A stretch of DNA of 64,000 nt from Chondrinema litorale (GTDB lineage Bacteria > Bacteroidota > Bacteroidia > Cytophagales > Flammeovirgaceae). The notes under the pieces are model-generated. The model was not told where the DNA came from, did no database searches, and saw only the letters and a program-made list of their open reading frames with translations. The DNA lies in assembly GCF_026250525.1 (NCBI RefSeq), contig NZ_CP111043.1, positions 992,001 to 1,056,000 of the forward strand, read 5' to 3'. Position 1 is the stretch's first letter. Each line of letters begins with the position of its first letter. Both the position numbers and the translations under genes were made by a program. Below, piece after piece: positions 27,213 to 36,167 of the stretch.

Positions 27213-27620
27213 TTAATGCTCTGTGCCTTTGTAAATCCACATAGGTTCAGTTTTTCCAGCTCTTTCAAAACCTAGCTTTTTATAAAAATCAATTGCTTTT
27301 CCATCTGCCGTAAGCATTTGCATATGAAAACCGCTGTACTTTTCTTGCATCTTGTCTACAATCATTTTCCCGATGCCTTTTCCTTGATAATCAGGATGCA
27401 CCAACAAATGCGGATAGTAAACCATTAAATACCCATCAGAAATGGCATTTCCTAAACCAACAAGCTTGTCTCCTTCCCATGCACTTACTAGCGAGTGCGA
27501 GTTGATTAATGCCTTATGTAATGCTTCTGTTTTTTCGGCAGCACTCCATTTATTTGCTTTGTACAATGCGATAATATCTTCTTGTTTCAGCTCGCGTGTT
27601 TCTGAAATTGTAATTTCCAT
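27213..27620 (-). CDS. GNAT family N-acetyltransferase
   Basis: A 135-residue acetyltransferase using acetyl-CoA. The core motif A is visible as LLVHPDYQGKGIGKMIVDKM (the Q/R-x-x-G-x-G/A acetyl-CoA pyrophosphate loop), preceded by the beta strand YLMVYYPHLLV and followed by AIDFYKKLGFERAG, the usual motif B. Length is typical for a single-domain GNAT. The substrate is unknown. It is transcribed in the same direction as the next gene upstream, separated by 43 bases. Confidence 0.92.
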   Translation of the reverse strand: MEITISETRELKQEDIIALYKANKWSAAEKTEALHKALINSHSLVSAWEGDKLVGLGNAISDGYLMVYYPHLLVHPDYQGKGIGKMIVDKMQEKYSGFHMQMLTADGKAIDFYKKLGFERAGKTEPMWIYKGTEH

Positions 27621-27663
27621 TAAGTTTTAATTATATGTAATATAAAGAATTGAAAAAGTATGA

Positions 27664-28506
27664 TTAAGCCATTACAGAAACCATTTCTAACACTTGCTTG
27701 GCTAAAACGGTATTTCCACTTAGTTGGATTTGATTTATCACTTCGTTTGCTCGCTTGTTTTTAGAAAAGAGTTGCCAAGAAACTTCTGCAGGAATCTCAA
27801 CTTTAGCATCTGGTTCTTTATTAGCAGTTATTACCAACTCCCATTTTTCCTCTTTTTTCAAAAGGCACCAACTACCTCCTATTTCAGAAGTGATTGTTGT
27901 TTTAATTAATGTTCCGGCTTCTGCTTGAGTATCTTTAAAAGTGTTAGGTAAGGCTCTAAAGTAAGTGTCGATTAAAGGAAAATAGAATTGCTTTGTCATA
28001 ATTCCTTCTTTACCAACAGCTTCTCTTATTTGTTGTTGATGGTGCCATTTCTCGGTGTATTCTCTAGACAGATGCATCCAGTTGTAACTCACAGATTCTC
28101 CCGCCCAATCTACTGGGAAAATTGCCTCTTCAAACAAATCGAGCGATTCGAAGTAAGTGGAAGTTTCTTTTCCTGTAAATTCATGTAAAAAAATAAGCAC
28201 AGCAGGACTAATTCTTTTGGTAGCATTTACCCAATCGGCATTTAACTGATTTAGCCAATTCACCATATCTGAATAACCATTAATCTGAGGGGGAACTTCA
28301 CCAAAATATTTATCTCTTTGGATAGAAAGTGCTCTAATGTTTCCATCTAATAAATGTGTGGCTACATCTTTCACCTTCCATTTTTTGGCAACTGTTTGCT
28401 TATTCCAATCATCTGCACTCAAAGATTTTAACAGCGAAATGAGTGCTTCATCTAACGGCCTAAATAACGCTCGAACATCAATATGTGAAACTGTATCTTG
28501 AGACAT
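27664..28506 (-). CDS. maleylpyruvate isomerase / DinB-like family protein
   Basis: A 280-residue protein that resembles the mycothiol-dependent maleylpyruvate isomerase family. The N-terminal half is a DinB-like four-helix metal-binding domain, with DWNKQTVAKKWKVKDVATHLLDGNIRAL carrying the first metal histidine and REYTEKWHHQQQIREAV carrying the second and third. The C-terminal third (from about 200; WELVITANKEPDAKVEIPAEVSWQLFS) fits an SCP2-like lid seen in this family. Actinobacterial members use mycothiol; Bacteroidota lack it and may use another thiol such as bacillithiol, which is inference. The reaction here is unknown. Confidence 0.75.
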   Translation of the reverse strand: MSQDTVSHIDVRALFRPLDEALISLLKSLSADDWNKQTVAKKWKVKDVATHLLDGNIRALSIQRDKYFGEVPPQINGYSDMVNWLNQLNADWVNATKRISPAVLIFLHEFTGKETSTYFESLDLFEEAIFPVDWAGESVSYNWMHLSREYTEKWHHQQQIREAVGKEGIMTKQFYFPLIDTYFRALPNTFKDTQAEAGTLIKTTITSEIGGSWCLLKKEEKWELVITANKEPDAKVEIPAEVSWQLFSKNKRANEVINQIQLSGNTVLAKQVLEMVSVMA

Positions 28507-28577
28507 AGTCAGTTAAATTTTTTCTTAACCAAAGATTCAAAAATCTTTATGTAATGCCTCAAAATACCTTAATTATT

Positions 28578-28775
28578 TCACGATAAAATATTCTTTACTC
28601 TACCCACTTCGCCAGATTCTAACATCACTTTTATTCCATGTGGATGTGTAGACGAGTTGGTAAGAATGCGTTTTACTACCCCTTCGGTTAAATCTCCAGT
28701 TCGCTGATCGTGCTTTTGTACTACCTCTACAGTTTGCCCAATCTGAATATCTTTTCTACTTCTGCCGTCTGCCAT
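28578..28775 (-). CDS. YwbE family protein
   Basis: A 65-residue protein almost entirely made of the YwbE (DUF2196) pattern: RKDIQIGQTVEVVQKHDQRTG, LTEGVVKRILTNSSTHPHGIKVMLESGEVGRV. The family forms a small SH3-like beta barrel. Its function is not established, though RNA binding is plausible from the fold. It is complete at the family's usual length. Lies alone on the minus strand next to the divergent M28 peptidase gene. Confidence 0.9.
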   Translation of the reverse strand: MADGRSRKDIQIGQTVEVVQKHDQRTGDLTEGVVKRILTNSSTHPHGIKVMLESGEVGRVKNILS

Positions 28776-28910
28776 AATTCCTCTATTTTTTTAATTATTC
28801 TTTTGAATGAATGATCTATTGATAAAAGACTTTTTGCAAATATGGTGTAAGTAATTGATAATCAAGTTAGGGTTTGTATTAAGTTGCCTAAAGTTTTTGT
28901 ACGAGCTTGG

Positions 28911-28938
28911 TTTGTGTTTCAAAAATAAGCCATATTTG
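28911..28938 (+). promoter_or_regulatory. candidate promoter for the M28 peptidase gene
   Basis: A TTTG is followed after about 17 bases by CATATTTG (28931-28938), one base short of the TAnnTTTG consensus. The spacing fits Bacteroidota promoters. It would give a 5' leader of about 55 bases. Confidence 0.5.
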
Positions 28939-28997
28939 TAGCACCTTGCCAACAAGCTAAAAGAACAAAACACTTTTTCAAACAAACAAAAAATCAA

Positions 28998-30728
28998 ATG
29001 TCAAATAATCACTTACTCATTATACTTTCTTTATTATTCATCACAGCTTGTGGAAATATAAAAAATGAAGAAAGTACTACATCAGTTAGCCTTCCAGAAA
29101 AAATAGACTCAGAGTTTACCGGAGACCTCGCCTACAACACCACTGCTTATGTAGAGAAATACTGGCGTATAGTTGGTAATGCTGGTTTCGATTCGAGCAT
29201 TTACAAAGTGGTACATGCTTTAGAAGAGAAAGGGTTTGTTGAAGAAAGCAAAGCTACCCCACAAGATCAACTTACTTATAGAATAGAAAAACGCCCATTG
29301 AAAAAACCTACTTGGGAACCTATTTCGGCAAGCTTACAAATTGTTGGTGAAGATAAACCTTTGCTAGAAACAGCTACTAACAGAAACATGATTGCCATCA
29401 ACTCGCAAAGCACTCCGCCAGAAGGAGTTACTGCAGAAGTAGTTTATATCGAAAAACCAGAAGAATTGAGTAAGCTAAATGTAAAAGGCAAGATTGTTTT
29501 TGCAGAAACCAATCCTTATAGAATTTATAAACCCGCCATTGTAGATGGTGGTGCCATCGGGATTTTAACTTACGACAATCCATCGTATTTACAGCCTGAA
29601 AAAAATACTACTTCTATTCAGTTTAGAAGTATTCCTTATAGTGAAGAATTAAAAACATGGGCCATCCCGCTGTCTTATGCCGCAAAAGAAACACTTAAGA
29701 AAAAGCTAGAAGCGGGTAAAGTAAATGTTTTGGTGAAAGTAGATACAAAGGTTTATGAGTCTGAAGAACTTACAGTAGTTGCTGATGTAAAAGGGACAGA
29801 AAATCCTAAACAAAGGCTGGTGTTTAGTGCGCACGTACAAGAACCCGGAGCAAACGACAATGCCACTGGTGTAGGTGTTGCTTTAGAAATGGCTTCTGTT
29901 ACTGCCAAATTGGTAAAAGAAGGCTATTTTTCACCAAAAAGAACCATTACATTTTTATGGGGTGATGAAATTGTTTCCACCCGCCGATATGTAGAAGACA
30001 ATAGCATTAGAGCACAAGATATTAAATGGGGAATCAGTTTGGATATGGTTGGGGAAAATACAGCGGTAACTGGTGGTTCTTTCCTTATTGAGAAAATGCC
30101 AGACCCAAGCGCTATCTGGACTCGCGGTAAAGACGAGCACACCGAATGGGGCGCAAGTGAAATGTCGCTAGAGGACATGAAACCTCATTACCTCAACGAC
30201 TTTGTAATTAACCGATTTACTGAACAAGGTAAAAGAGCAAACTGGCAAGTGAAAAGCAATCCGTTTGAAGGTGGCAGCGACCATGTGCCTTTCTTAAGAG
30301 CTGGTATTCCGGGAGTTTTATTCTGGCATTTTACCGATCAGTTTTACCATACAGATAATGATCGCATTGATAAGGTATCAAAATCTACCCTTAAAAATGT
30401 GGGTACAGCAGCTTTAATTAGTGCTTTTACTTTGGTGAATGCTGATGAAAATACTGCTCAAACCATTATTGATGAAACCACTACGGCTGGTGTAAATCGA
30501 TTAGACGAAGAATTAACTCAGGCTCAAATCGCCATTAAAGACACTGCCACGGTTGCATCTCAAGAAGCCATTATTAACGCTTGGGAAGATTGGTATGTAA
30601 AAGCCTTGGCGACCTGTACTGATCTTGTGGAAGACAGTACTTTAATTCAAAACAAAATCGACAGTACTCAATCTGTTATTAAGCAAAAAGCTACTGAAAA
30701 TATAGATAAGATTAAAGAACAATCTTAA
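28998..30728 (+). CDS. M28 family metallopeptidase, lipoprotein
   Basis: A 576-residue exported zinc peptidase. The N-terminus is a lipoprotein signal (LLIILSLLFITAC, lipidated cysteine at 18). A PA-like inserted region (about 115-225) precedes the catalytic domain, where FSAHVQEPGANDNATGVGVALEM supplies the first His and bridging Asp, WGDEIVS takes the place of the Glu-Glu catalytic pair as Asp-Glu, SLDMVGEN supplies a ligand Asp and GGSDHVPFLRAGIPGVLF the last His. It most likely trims peptides (aminopeptidase) at the periplasm or cell surface. The helical C-terminal 100 residues have no assignable role. A strong terminator follows. Confidence 0.88.
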   Translation: MSNNHLLIILSLLFITACGNIKNEESTTSVSLPEKIDSEFTGDLAYNTTAYVEKYWRIVGNAGFDSSIYKVVHALEEKGFVEESKATPQDQLTYRIEKRPLKKPTWEPISASLQIVGEDKPLLETATNRNMIAINSQSTPPEGVTAEVVYIEKPEELSKLNVKGKIVFAETNPYRIYKPAIVDGGAIGILTYDNPSYLQPEKNTTSIQFRSIPYSEELKTWAIPLSYAAKETLKKKLEAGKVNVLVKVDTKVYESEELTVVADVKGTENPKQRLVFSAHVQEPGANDNATGVGVALEMASVTAKLVKEGYFSPKRTITFLWGDEIVSTRRYVEDNSIRAQDIKWGISLDMVGENTAVTGGSFLIEKMPDPSAIWTRGKDEHTEWGASEMSLEDMKPHYLNDFVINRFTEQGKRANWQVKSNPFEGGSDHVPFLRAGIPGVLFWHFTDQFYHTDNDRIDKVSKSTLKNVGTAALISAFTLVNADENTAQTIIDETTTAGVNRLDEELTQAQIAIKDTATVASQEAIINAWEDWYVKALATCTDLVEDSTLIQNKIDSTQSVIKQKATENIDKIKEQS

Positions 30729-30731
30729 GCT

Positions 30732-30779
30732 AAAAATCTCCCCGATTGTATTTATAAAATCCAGTCGGGGGATTTTTTT
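30732..30779 (+). terminator. intrinsic terminator after the M28 peptidase gene
   Basis: The stem AAATCTCCCCGA pairs with TCGGGGGATTT (one G-U) and is followed by a run of T, starting three bases after the stop codon. Confidence 0.9.
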
Positions 30780-30971
30780 ATAAGGCGAAATTTCCTCTAG
30801 GTTGTAGAAATATTTGCACAATATCTCTATCTAATATTTCACAAAAACAGCCCCTGCTTGCTCATATCAGCGATTTTAAGGTAAAGCATGAAACTTGTCT
30901 ATTTTTTCATAAGGCAATTTCCATTATACCGCTAGGGAATACTCTACATAAACCTTTGATACTTACCAAAA

Positions 30972-32000
30972 ATGAAAAAATACTTTTTAATATTAGTTTT
31001 TTCGCTAGGTCTACAGCAAATATTAACAGCACAAGAAAATAACCAAGACTCTATTAAATGGGCAACACCTAATGTAAAATACATGCCAATGGGGCGAGGC
31101 CTCGATATCAGTTATACTAGAATTTTCACTTCAATAATCGACTCTAAAGCAGAAGTAGACAGATTGCAAGACAACAATGCCAACTTGAATGCATTAGAGA
31201 ATCTTGAATTTGATATTAAGTTTCCCATCTTTCTAAAAGATCGCACTCAAATTCTCGGTAGTTTCGAATATACCTTTGACTTTTATCGCTTCGATCCGGA
31301 AGACGTAGCAGACTATGAACTTTACAGCCGACTCAACAAAAGACCTCTAAGATCACGCAAAGCCAAGTTTTATCTCATGCACAGTTTTGACAGCAAACAT
31401 TATTTAAATGTTAGAATTGCTGGTGCACTTAATGGTGATGTAGGAGAATCTGAACAATCGCTTTACGAGTTCACTAAATTTACTGTAGCAATGATGTACG
31501 GTTGGCAAAAGAGTCCAACCAATTCTTATGGTGTTGGACTTTATGCAGGTTACACTTTAGGTCGACCAACTATATATCCAGTATTAGAATGGAATAAATC
31601 GTGGAATGAACACTGGGGTTTCGAATCTAAACTACCAGCCAAATTCATGTTAAGATATTCTCCCAACAAAGATATGAACGTTTACGGTGGTTATGATGTA
31701 GACGGTATTAGTTACAGACTAGTTAGTGAGAGTGAAGATTCGGAGTTACTTAAAGAGTATGAAGTAAGGCGCTCAGACTTAATGCTAACTCTTAATCTTG
31801 AGAAAAGAGTATATGATTTTATCTGGGTTGGCATTAAAGGAGGTATAAACTTTAATGTCCGTTTAGATGCTTCCGATGGTAATCACATCTACCAAGACAA
31901 AGACTTAATCACTAGCCAAATTAGACCTGCACCTTATGTGAATTTATCAATTTTTGTGGTACCTACCGATGGCTTAAAAAAGCTAGTAGGTTTGGATTAA
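30972..32000 (+). CDS. outer-membrane beta-barrel protein, DUF6268 type
   Basis: A 342-residue exported protein with a clear signal peptide (MKKYFLILVFSLGLQQILTA, cleaved before QENN). The mature part alternates amphipathic strands ending in aromatic residues, such as QILGSFEYTFDFYRF, SYGVGLYAGYTLG and YDFIWVGIKGGINFNVRL, which is the signature of a beta barrel. The pattern fits DUF6268, common in Bacteroidota and of unknown function. It probably sits in the outer membrane. No partner gene is evident and the following gene lies about 100 bases downstream on the same strand. Confidence 0.72.
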   Translation: MKKYFLILVFSLGLQQILTAQENNQDSIKWATPNVKYMPMGRGLDISYTRIFTSIIDSKAEVDRLQDNNANLNALENLEFDIKFPIFLKDRTQILGSFEYTFDFYRFDPEDVADYELYSRLNKRPLRSRKAKFYLMHSFDSKHYLNVRIAGALNGDVGESEQSLYEFTKFTVAMMYGWQKSPTNSYGVGLYAGYTLGRPTIYPVLEWNKSWNEHWGFESKLPAKFMLRYSPNKDMNVYGGYDVDGISYRLVSESEDSELLKEYEVRRSDLMLTLNLEKRVYDFIWVGIKGGINFNVRLDASDGNHIYQDKDLITSQIRPAPYVNLSIFVVPTDGLKKLVGLD

Positions 32001-32096
32001 TGGAAAACTACAATATTTTAAATGGTATCAAAATCAGCATTGTAATTGCGTAAAAGTAAAGTGCATTATTACCAGAAGATAAACAACTATATTACC

Positions 32097-33593
32097 ATGT
32101 TGAAAACAGTACTGATTATATTTTTTAGTCTCCCTATTCCTTTATTAGCACAAAATACTTACTCTCTCAAGTCTGGCACCCTGAAAGTTACAGAAGTAAA
32201 AAATAATTTAACTATTCCATGGGAAATTGTTTGGGGACCTGATCAACACATCTGGTTAACTCATAACCAAGGAACCATAAGCCGGTTAAATCCAAAAACT
32301 GGAGAATTGATAAACTTAATTAAAGTTTCTGATATTTATCCTGGAAATAGCCTTACAGATACACGTATGATGGGTTTAGCACTTCATCCCGATTTTGAAA
32401 ATAAACCTTTTGTATTCACTAACTACACTTATAAAGGAGATAGTTATACTGATCTCAACTGGGATAAATATCTCAAGATCGTACGATATGAGTATAACTC
32501 GGAAGAAAACAAACTAGAAAATCCTTTTGTAGTAATTGAAAATATTCCAGTATATGATGGTTGGCAAATAGGAGGCAAACTTTTGACAAGCATTGATAAC
32601 AAATTATACATGACTATTGGAGATGCCAAACAGCCTAAGCATCCAGAATACCATCCAGATTGGGATGCAAGCTCAACTCCTAAACCACTTGATCTTAATT
32701 GGTATAATGGCAAAATAATTAGAATAAACTTCGATGGTTCTGTTCCTGAAGACAACCCCTTTGCTGAAGCTCCTTACGGGAAAACTGCTAAAAATCTCAT
32801 TTGGTCAATTGGGCATAGAAATACTCAAGGTTTAGTATTTGGTGAAAATCAAATGCTTTATTATTCTGAACATGGACCTGCTAACGATGATGAAGTAGGT
32901 ATAATTTCATCAGGGTCAAATTATGGCTGGCCTACTGTGGAAGGATACTGTAACACAGAAGAAGAAATAGAATATTGTAATGAACACACCGAACATAAAG
33001 AACCCATATATGCTTGGACTCCTACAATTGCACCTTCGAACATGGAATATTATCCTTACAGTAAAATTCCTGAGTTTGAGAATAGTTTGCTTGTTGCCAC
33101 ATTAACAGGTAATGAACGATCTGGTGAAGACATTAGAGTACTTTCTCTAAACGAAACCGGAGATAAAATCATCAACGAATATATCCTCTTTGAAGATCAG
33201 GCTTATTTAAGAATAAGAGATTTATGTATCTCAGATTCTGGTGATATTTACTTCACTTCGTCAAATCTAATTTTAAATTCAAATATGAGTTTGGCTGATG
33301 ACGATAAGATATTCAAAATCTCTTACACCGAAAACACCTCTGTAACTGGCATCAATAAAAAAAGCCAGATTCCTATAGTTTTATACCCAAACCCCAGTAA
33401 AGATTACATTAATATAGATTGTGAAAATTGTAATGGTAAGTTTATTACAATTAAAGATATACTAGGTCAAAGTTTGCAATCAAGCACCTTAACCGATAGC
33501 AAAATTCGTTTCAACTTCCCTTATGAGAAATACAATTTATTATTGATTTATATGGATGAAGCTTTCATTGGAAAGGTTATCATCAAGCCTTAA
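32097..33593 (+). CDS. PQQ-type glucose/sorbosone dehydrogenase-like protein with T9SS sorting domain
   Basis: A secreted six-bladed propeller of the soluble glucose/L-sorbosone dehydrogenase family. The ATG at 32097 gives a signal peptide (MLKTVLIIFFSLPIPLLAQ); a TTG 17 codons upstream is less likely. Family patterns are IPWEIVWGPDQHIWLTH, MMGLALHPDFENKPFVFTNYT, GWQIGGKLLTS, IWSIGHRNTQGLVF and SEHGPANDDEVGII. These enzymes oxidise aldose sugars with PQQ bound in the propeller, although many homologues have no proven cofactor. The C-terminus (IVLYPNPSKDYINI to KVIIKP) is a T9SS sorting domain, so the protein should be exported to the surface. Confidence 0.85.
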   Translation: MLKTVLIIFFSLPIPLLAQNTYSLKSGTLKVTEVKNNLTIPWEIVWGPDQHIWLTHNQGTISRLNPKTGELINLIKVSDIYPGNSLTDTRMMGLALHPDFENKPFVFTNYTYKGDSYTDLNWDKYLKIVRYEYNSEENKLENPFVVIENIPVYDGWQIGGKLLTSIDNKLYMTIGDAKQPKHPEYHPDWDASSTPKPLDLNWYNGKIIRINFDGSVPEDNPFAEAPYGKTAKNLIWSIGHRNTQGLVFGENQMLYYSEHGPANDDEVGIISSGSNYGWPTVEGYCNTEEEIEYCNEHTEHKEPIYAWTPTIAPSNMEYYPYSKIPEFENSLLVATLTGNERSGEDIRVLSLNETGDKIINEYILFEDQAYLRIRDLCISDSGDIYFTSSNLILNSNMSLADDDKIFKISYTENTSVTGINKKSQIPIVLYPNPSKDYINIDCENCNGKFITIKDILGQSLQSSTLTDSKIRFNFPYEKYNLLLIYMDEAFIGKVIIKP

Positions 33594-33837
33594 AATAGCA
33601 TAAAAAGATTTACCAATAAGATAATTAATATTTGTTAGAGTAAATAAATCACATAACAACATGCATGTAACCGGGTAGAGTACTTTGCAGCCTTTTTTTT
33701 GATGGTGTGTTCAATTTTCAGTTTCTGTATATTCGTACTTAAGCCATTTTTAATCCCGATTCACAGAAAGGTCTTTTTAAACGAGGATCGATATCCGTAA
33801 ATTTAGTTTAGTAAAAACTATCTTTTCGAATATTTGT

Positions 33838-35112
33838 ATGGGAATGACTATTACTGCACGTTTATTTACACTTACATTTCTGACCTTCACACTATCAATC
33901 TTTAATGCTTTTTCTGACAAAAGCGCTATGGCGCAATCATCAGGAAAAACGTATTTAGATGTCTATCTCGACTGTGGAGGCTGCGACATTGCCTATACCC
34001 GCCAGCAAATCAATTACATCAACTATGTTATTGACCAGCAACTTGCTCAAGTACACATTTTCGTAACACAGCAACAAACGGGTAGCGGAAGCCAGCAATA
34101 TGAGCTTAATTTTATGGGTAAGAAAGACTTTGCAGGTCTAGATTACACTCTTTCTTTCACTTCACCACAAACTGATACCTGGGACAAAAGAAGAAATGGT
34201 TTGGTTGATATTATTAAAGTAGGCTTAATACCTTACCTTAATAAAACCGAACTAGTCGATAAAATTCAGGTAGCAATTAACATCCCTCAAGACGATGTAC
34301 AAGAAGTGAGTGATAAAAAGAAAGACCCATGGAATAGCTGGATTTTTGAAGTTTATGCGAACGGTAATTTTAACAAGGAGAGTGCAAAAACTATCCTAAA
34401 TTACCGATATGGTATCGATGCCGACAGAATTACCGAAGAATGGAGGTTTAGATCTAGATTGTATTCATATACAAACAGAAAAACCTACGAAGATGATGGG
34501 GAAACAGTAACCAGTAATATTTTCCGAAATCTTTTTGATGCCAGTATTGTAAAAAGTTTGGGCGATCACTGGTCAGCAGGTATGTCTGGAAATATCGGTA
34601 AAGATACTTACAGAAACATTGATCTGCACATGACACTCGCACCTGCATTGGAATACAGCCTTTTCCCTTATAAAGAGGTAATGAAAAAAGAGGTAACACT
34701 TGCTTACAGAGTAAACTTTGTAAGGTACGATTATCTGGAAGAAACTGTATTTTTCAAAATGCACGAAATGCTCACTAAACAGTCTATTAATTTGGCTGTA
34801 AGAATTAGACAACCTTGGGGCTCTGTTTTTGCAGGTATGGCTGGCTCACACTATTTTAACGATCCGGCAAAAAACAGATTAGAAATGGATACTAACATTA
34901 ATGTGAGGGTTTTTAAAGGCCTAGCATTAAGAGTTAATGGAGAACTTAATTTTATAAGAGACCAGATTTACCTGCCAATAGGAGAAACCTCACTCGAAGA
35001 TATACTACTTTCTCAAACACAAGTAGCGACTGACTATGAAATGTATGTAGGCTTAGGTTTAAGCTACACTTTCGGCTCTATGTATAATAATATTATTAAT
35101 ACTAGGCTGTAA
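33838..35112 (+). CDS. exported outer-membrane beta-barrel protein of unknown function
   Basis: A 424-residue protein with a signal peptide ending near AMAQ. An N-terminal soluble region (about 35-160) contains VYLDCGGCDIAYTRQQINYINYV and AQVHIFVTQQQTGSG...YELNFMG, a pattern I associate with a family of Bacteroidota outer-membrane proteins of unknown role. From about residue 165 on, alternating strands (SWIFEVYANGNFNKES, WSAGMSGNIGKDTY, EMYVGLGLSYTFGSMYNN) suggest a beta barrel. The ATG at 33838 is preceded by AATATTTG, nearly a -7 element, so initiation may be leaderless or from the ATG two codons later. A hairpin terminator follows. Confidence 0.65.
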   Translation: MGMTITARLFTLTFLTFTLSIFNAFSDKSAMAQSSGKTYLDVYLDCGGCDIAYTRQQINYINYVIDQQLAQVHIFVTQQQTGSGSQQYELNFMGKKDFAGLDYTLSFTSPQTDTWDKRRNGLVDIIKVGLIPYLNKTELVDKIQVAINIPQDDVQEVSDKKKDPWNSWIFEVYANGNFNKESAKTILNYRYGIDADRITEEWRFRSRLYSYTNRKTYEDDGETVTSNIFRNLFDASIVKSLGDHWSAGMSGNIGKDTYRNIDLHMTLAPALEYSLFPYKEVMKKEVTLAYRVNFVRYDYLEETVFFKMHEMLTKQSINLAVRIRQPWGSVFAGMAGSHYFNDPAKNRLEMDTNINVRVFKGLALRVNGELNFIRDQIYLPIGETSLEDILLSQTQVATDYEMYVGLGLSYTFGSMYNNIINTRL

Positions 35113-35139
35113 GAATTATAATCACTTACAAATAATATA

Positions 35140-35169
35140 AGGGCATTAAACCATTTGGTTTAATGCCCT
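35140..35169 (+). terminator. perfect 14-bp hairpin terminator
   Basis: The arm AGGGCATTAAACCA pairs exactly with the following arm across a two-base loop, 27 bases after the stop of the outer-membrane protein gene. The T tract after it is short (TTGTTT). Confidence 0.7.
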
Positions 35170-35183
35170 GTTGTTTAAATTTG
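35154..35183 (+). promoter_or_regulatory. promoter overlapping the terminator hairpin
   Basis: TTTG at 35154-35157, inside the hairpin, is followed after 18 bases by a perfect TAnnTTTG element, TAAATTTG (35176-35183). This fits the Bacteroidota -33/-7 layout and would drive the acyltransferase gene starting at 35223. Confidence 0.65.
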
Positions 35184-35222
35184 CCACCCAATTAAATTCA
35201 TTTACCAGTAAATAGCAGTATA

Positions 35223-36167
35223 ATGAGTAAAAAACTAAGAAAAGAGATCAAGTATAATGTGCTCTTTTTATTAGTGAAATTTTTAATCTGGTTATCAGAG
35301 ATATTCCCGAGAAACTGGGTAGTATCTTTCTATGGTACCTTAGGTAGACTAGCTTATAAATTTGCTAAAAAATCAAAACGCAGAACCATCAAACACCTTA
35401 CGATGGCTTTCGGGAAGGAAAAGTCGAAAGAAGAAATCCATCAGATGGCAGCAGAAGTGTATGAAAACATCGGTAAAAACTTTGCCGATATTGTAAGACT
35501 TCTAAGTGTAAAATCACTAGAGAAATTTGAAAAAGTAGTTGATACAGAAGGAGAAGAACACCTTGAAAAGGCCTACAAAAAGGGAAAAGGAGTAATTTGC
35601 CTTACCTGCCATTTAGGTGCTTTTGAGCTCACAGGAACCAATGTAGCTTTAAGAAACTATCCTACTTTTGTGATTGGTACTAGAATGAAAGACCCCAAGC
35701 TGGATGGATTATTAGTGAAAAACAGAACCAGTAGAGGTATTGAAAATATCTATCGTGGAGAAGATACCATCAAATTAATAAGAGGTTTAAAAACTGGAAA
35801 AGTTGTTTGTATTTTGATCGATCAGGATACAAAAGTTAAAAGTACCTTTGTAGATTTCTTTGGAATACCAGCAAAGACTCCAATAGGAGCCACATTGCTT
35901 GCACTAAAAACAGACGCAGCTATAGTACCAATGGCAGCTACTCTCGGTAAAGATGGCCGACAAAAAGTCGTATTCAAACCAGAAATTGAAGTGGTAAAAA
36001 CTGGAGATTACGACAAAGACTTGGTTACAAACACCGCTTTATTCTCAAAAGCATTAGAAGACTTTATTAGAGAAAGCCCAACACAATGGGTTTGGATGCA
36101 CGAAAGATGGAAACACAGGCCAGAAGGCGAAGAAGTGAATCCAAATGATATTGAGGTTAGCTATTAG
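35223..36167 (+). CDS. lysophospholipid / lipid A acyltransferase (LpxL/HtrB-like)
   Basis: A 314-residue inner-membrane-associated acyltransferase. An N-terminal hydrophobic helix (VLFLLVKFLIWLSEIFPRNWVVSFYG) anchors the protein. The catalytic H-x4-E/D motif appears in ICLTCHLGAFELTG (His-Leu-Gly-Ala-Phe-Glu). LIDQDTKVKSTFVDFFGIPAKTPIGATLLALKTDAAIVPM and the near-terminal TQWVWMHERWKHRP are typical of LpxL/HtrB enzymes, which add secondary acyl chains to lipid A. Lipid A biosynthesis is the likely role, though aminolipid acyltransferases in Bacteroidota belong to the same family. Its end overlaps the convergent hydrolase gene by 11 bases. Confidence 0.88.
   Translation: MSKKLRKEIKYNVLFLLVKFLIWLSEIFPRNWVVSFYGTLGRLAYKFAKKSKRRTIKHLTMAFGKEKSKEEIHQMAAEVYENIGKNFADIVRLLSVKSLEKFEKVVDTEGEEHLEKAYKKGKGVICLTCHLGAFELTGTNVALRNYPTFVIGTRMKDPKLDGLLVKNRTSRGIENIYRGEDTIKLIRGLKTGKVVCILIDQDTKVKSTFVDFFGIPAKTPIGATLLALKTDAAIVPMAATLGKDGRQKVVFKPEIEVVKTGDYDKDLVTNTALFSKALEDFIRESPTQWVWMHERWKHRPEGEEVNPNDIEVSY

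Noticed and set aside
32046..32096. Extended N-terminus with a TTG start for the dehydrogenase-like gene
   Set aside because: The ATG at 32097 gives a proper signal peptide, while the extension puts 17 mostly polar residues before it. The same argument rejects the TTG starts for the TolC and propeller genes.
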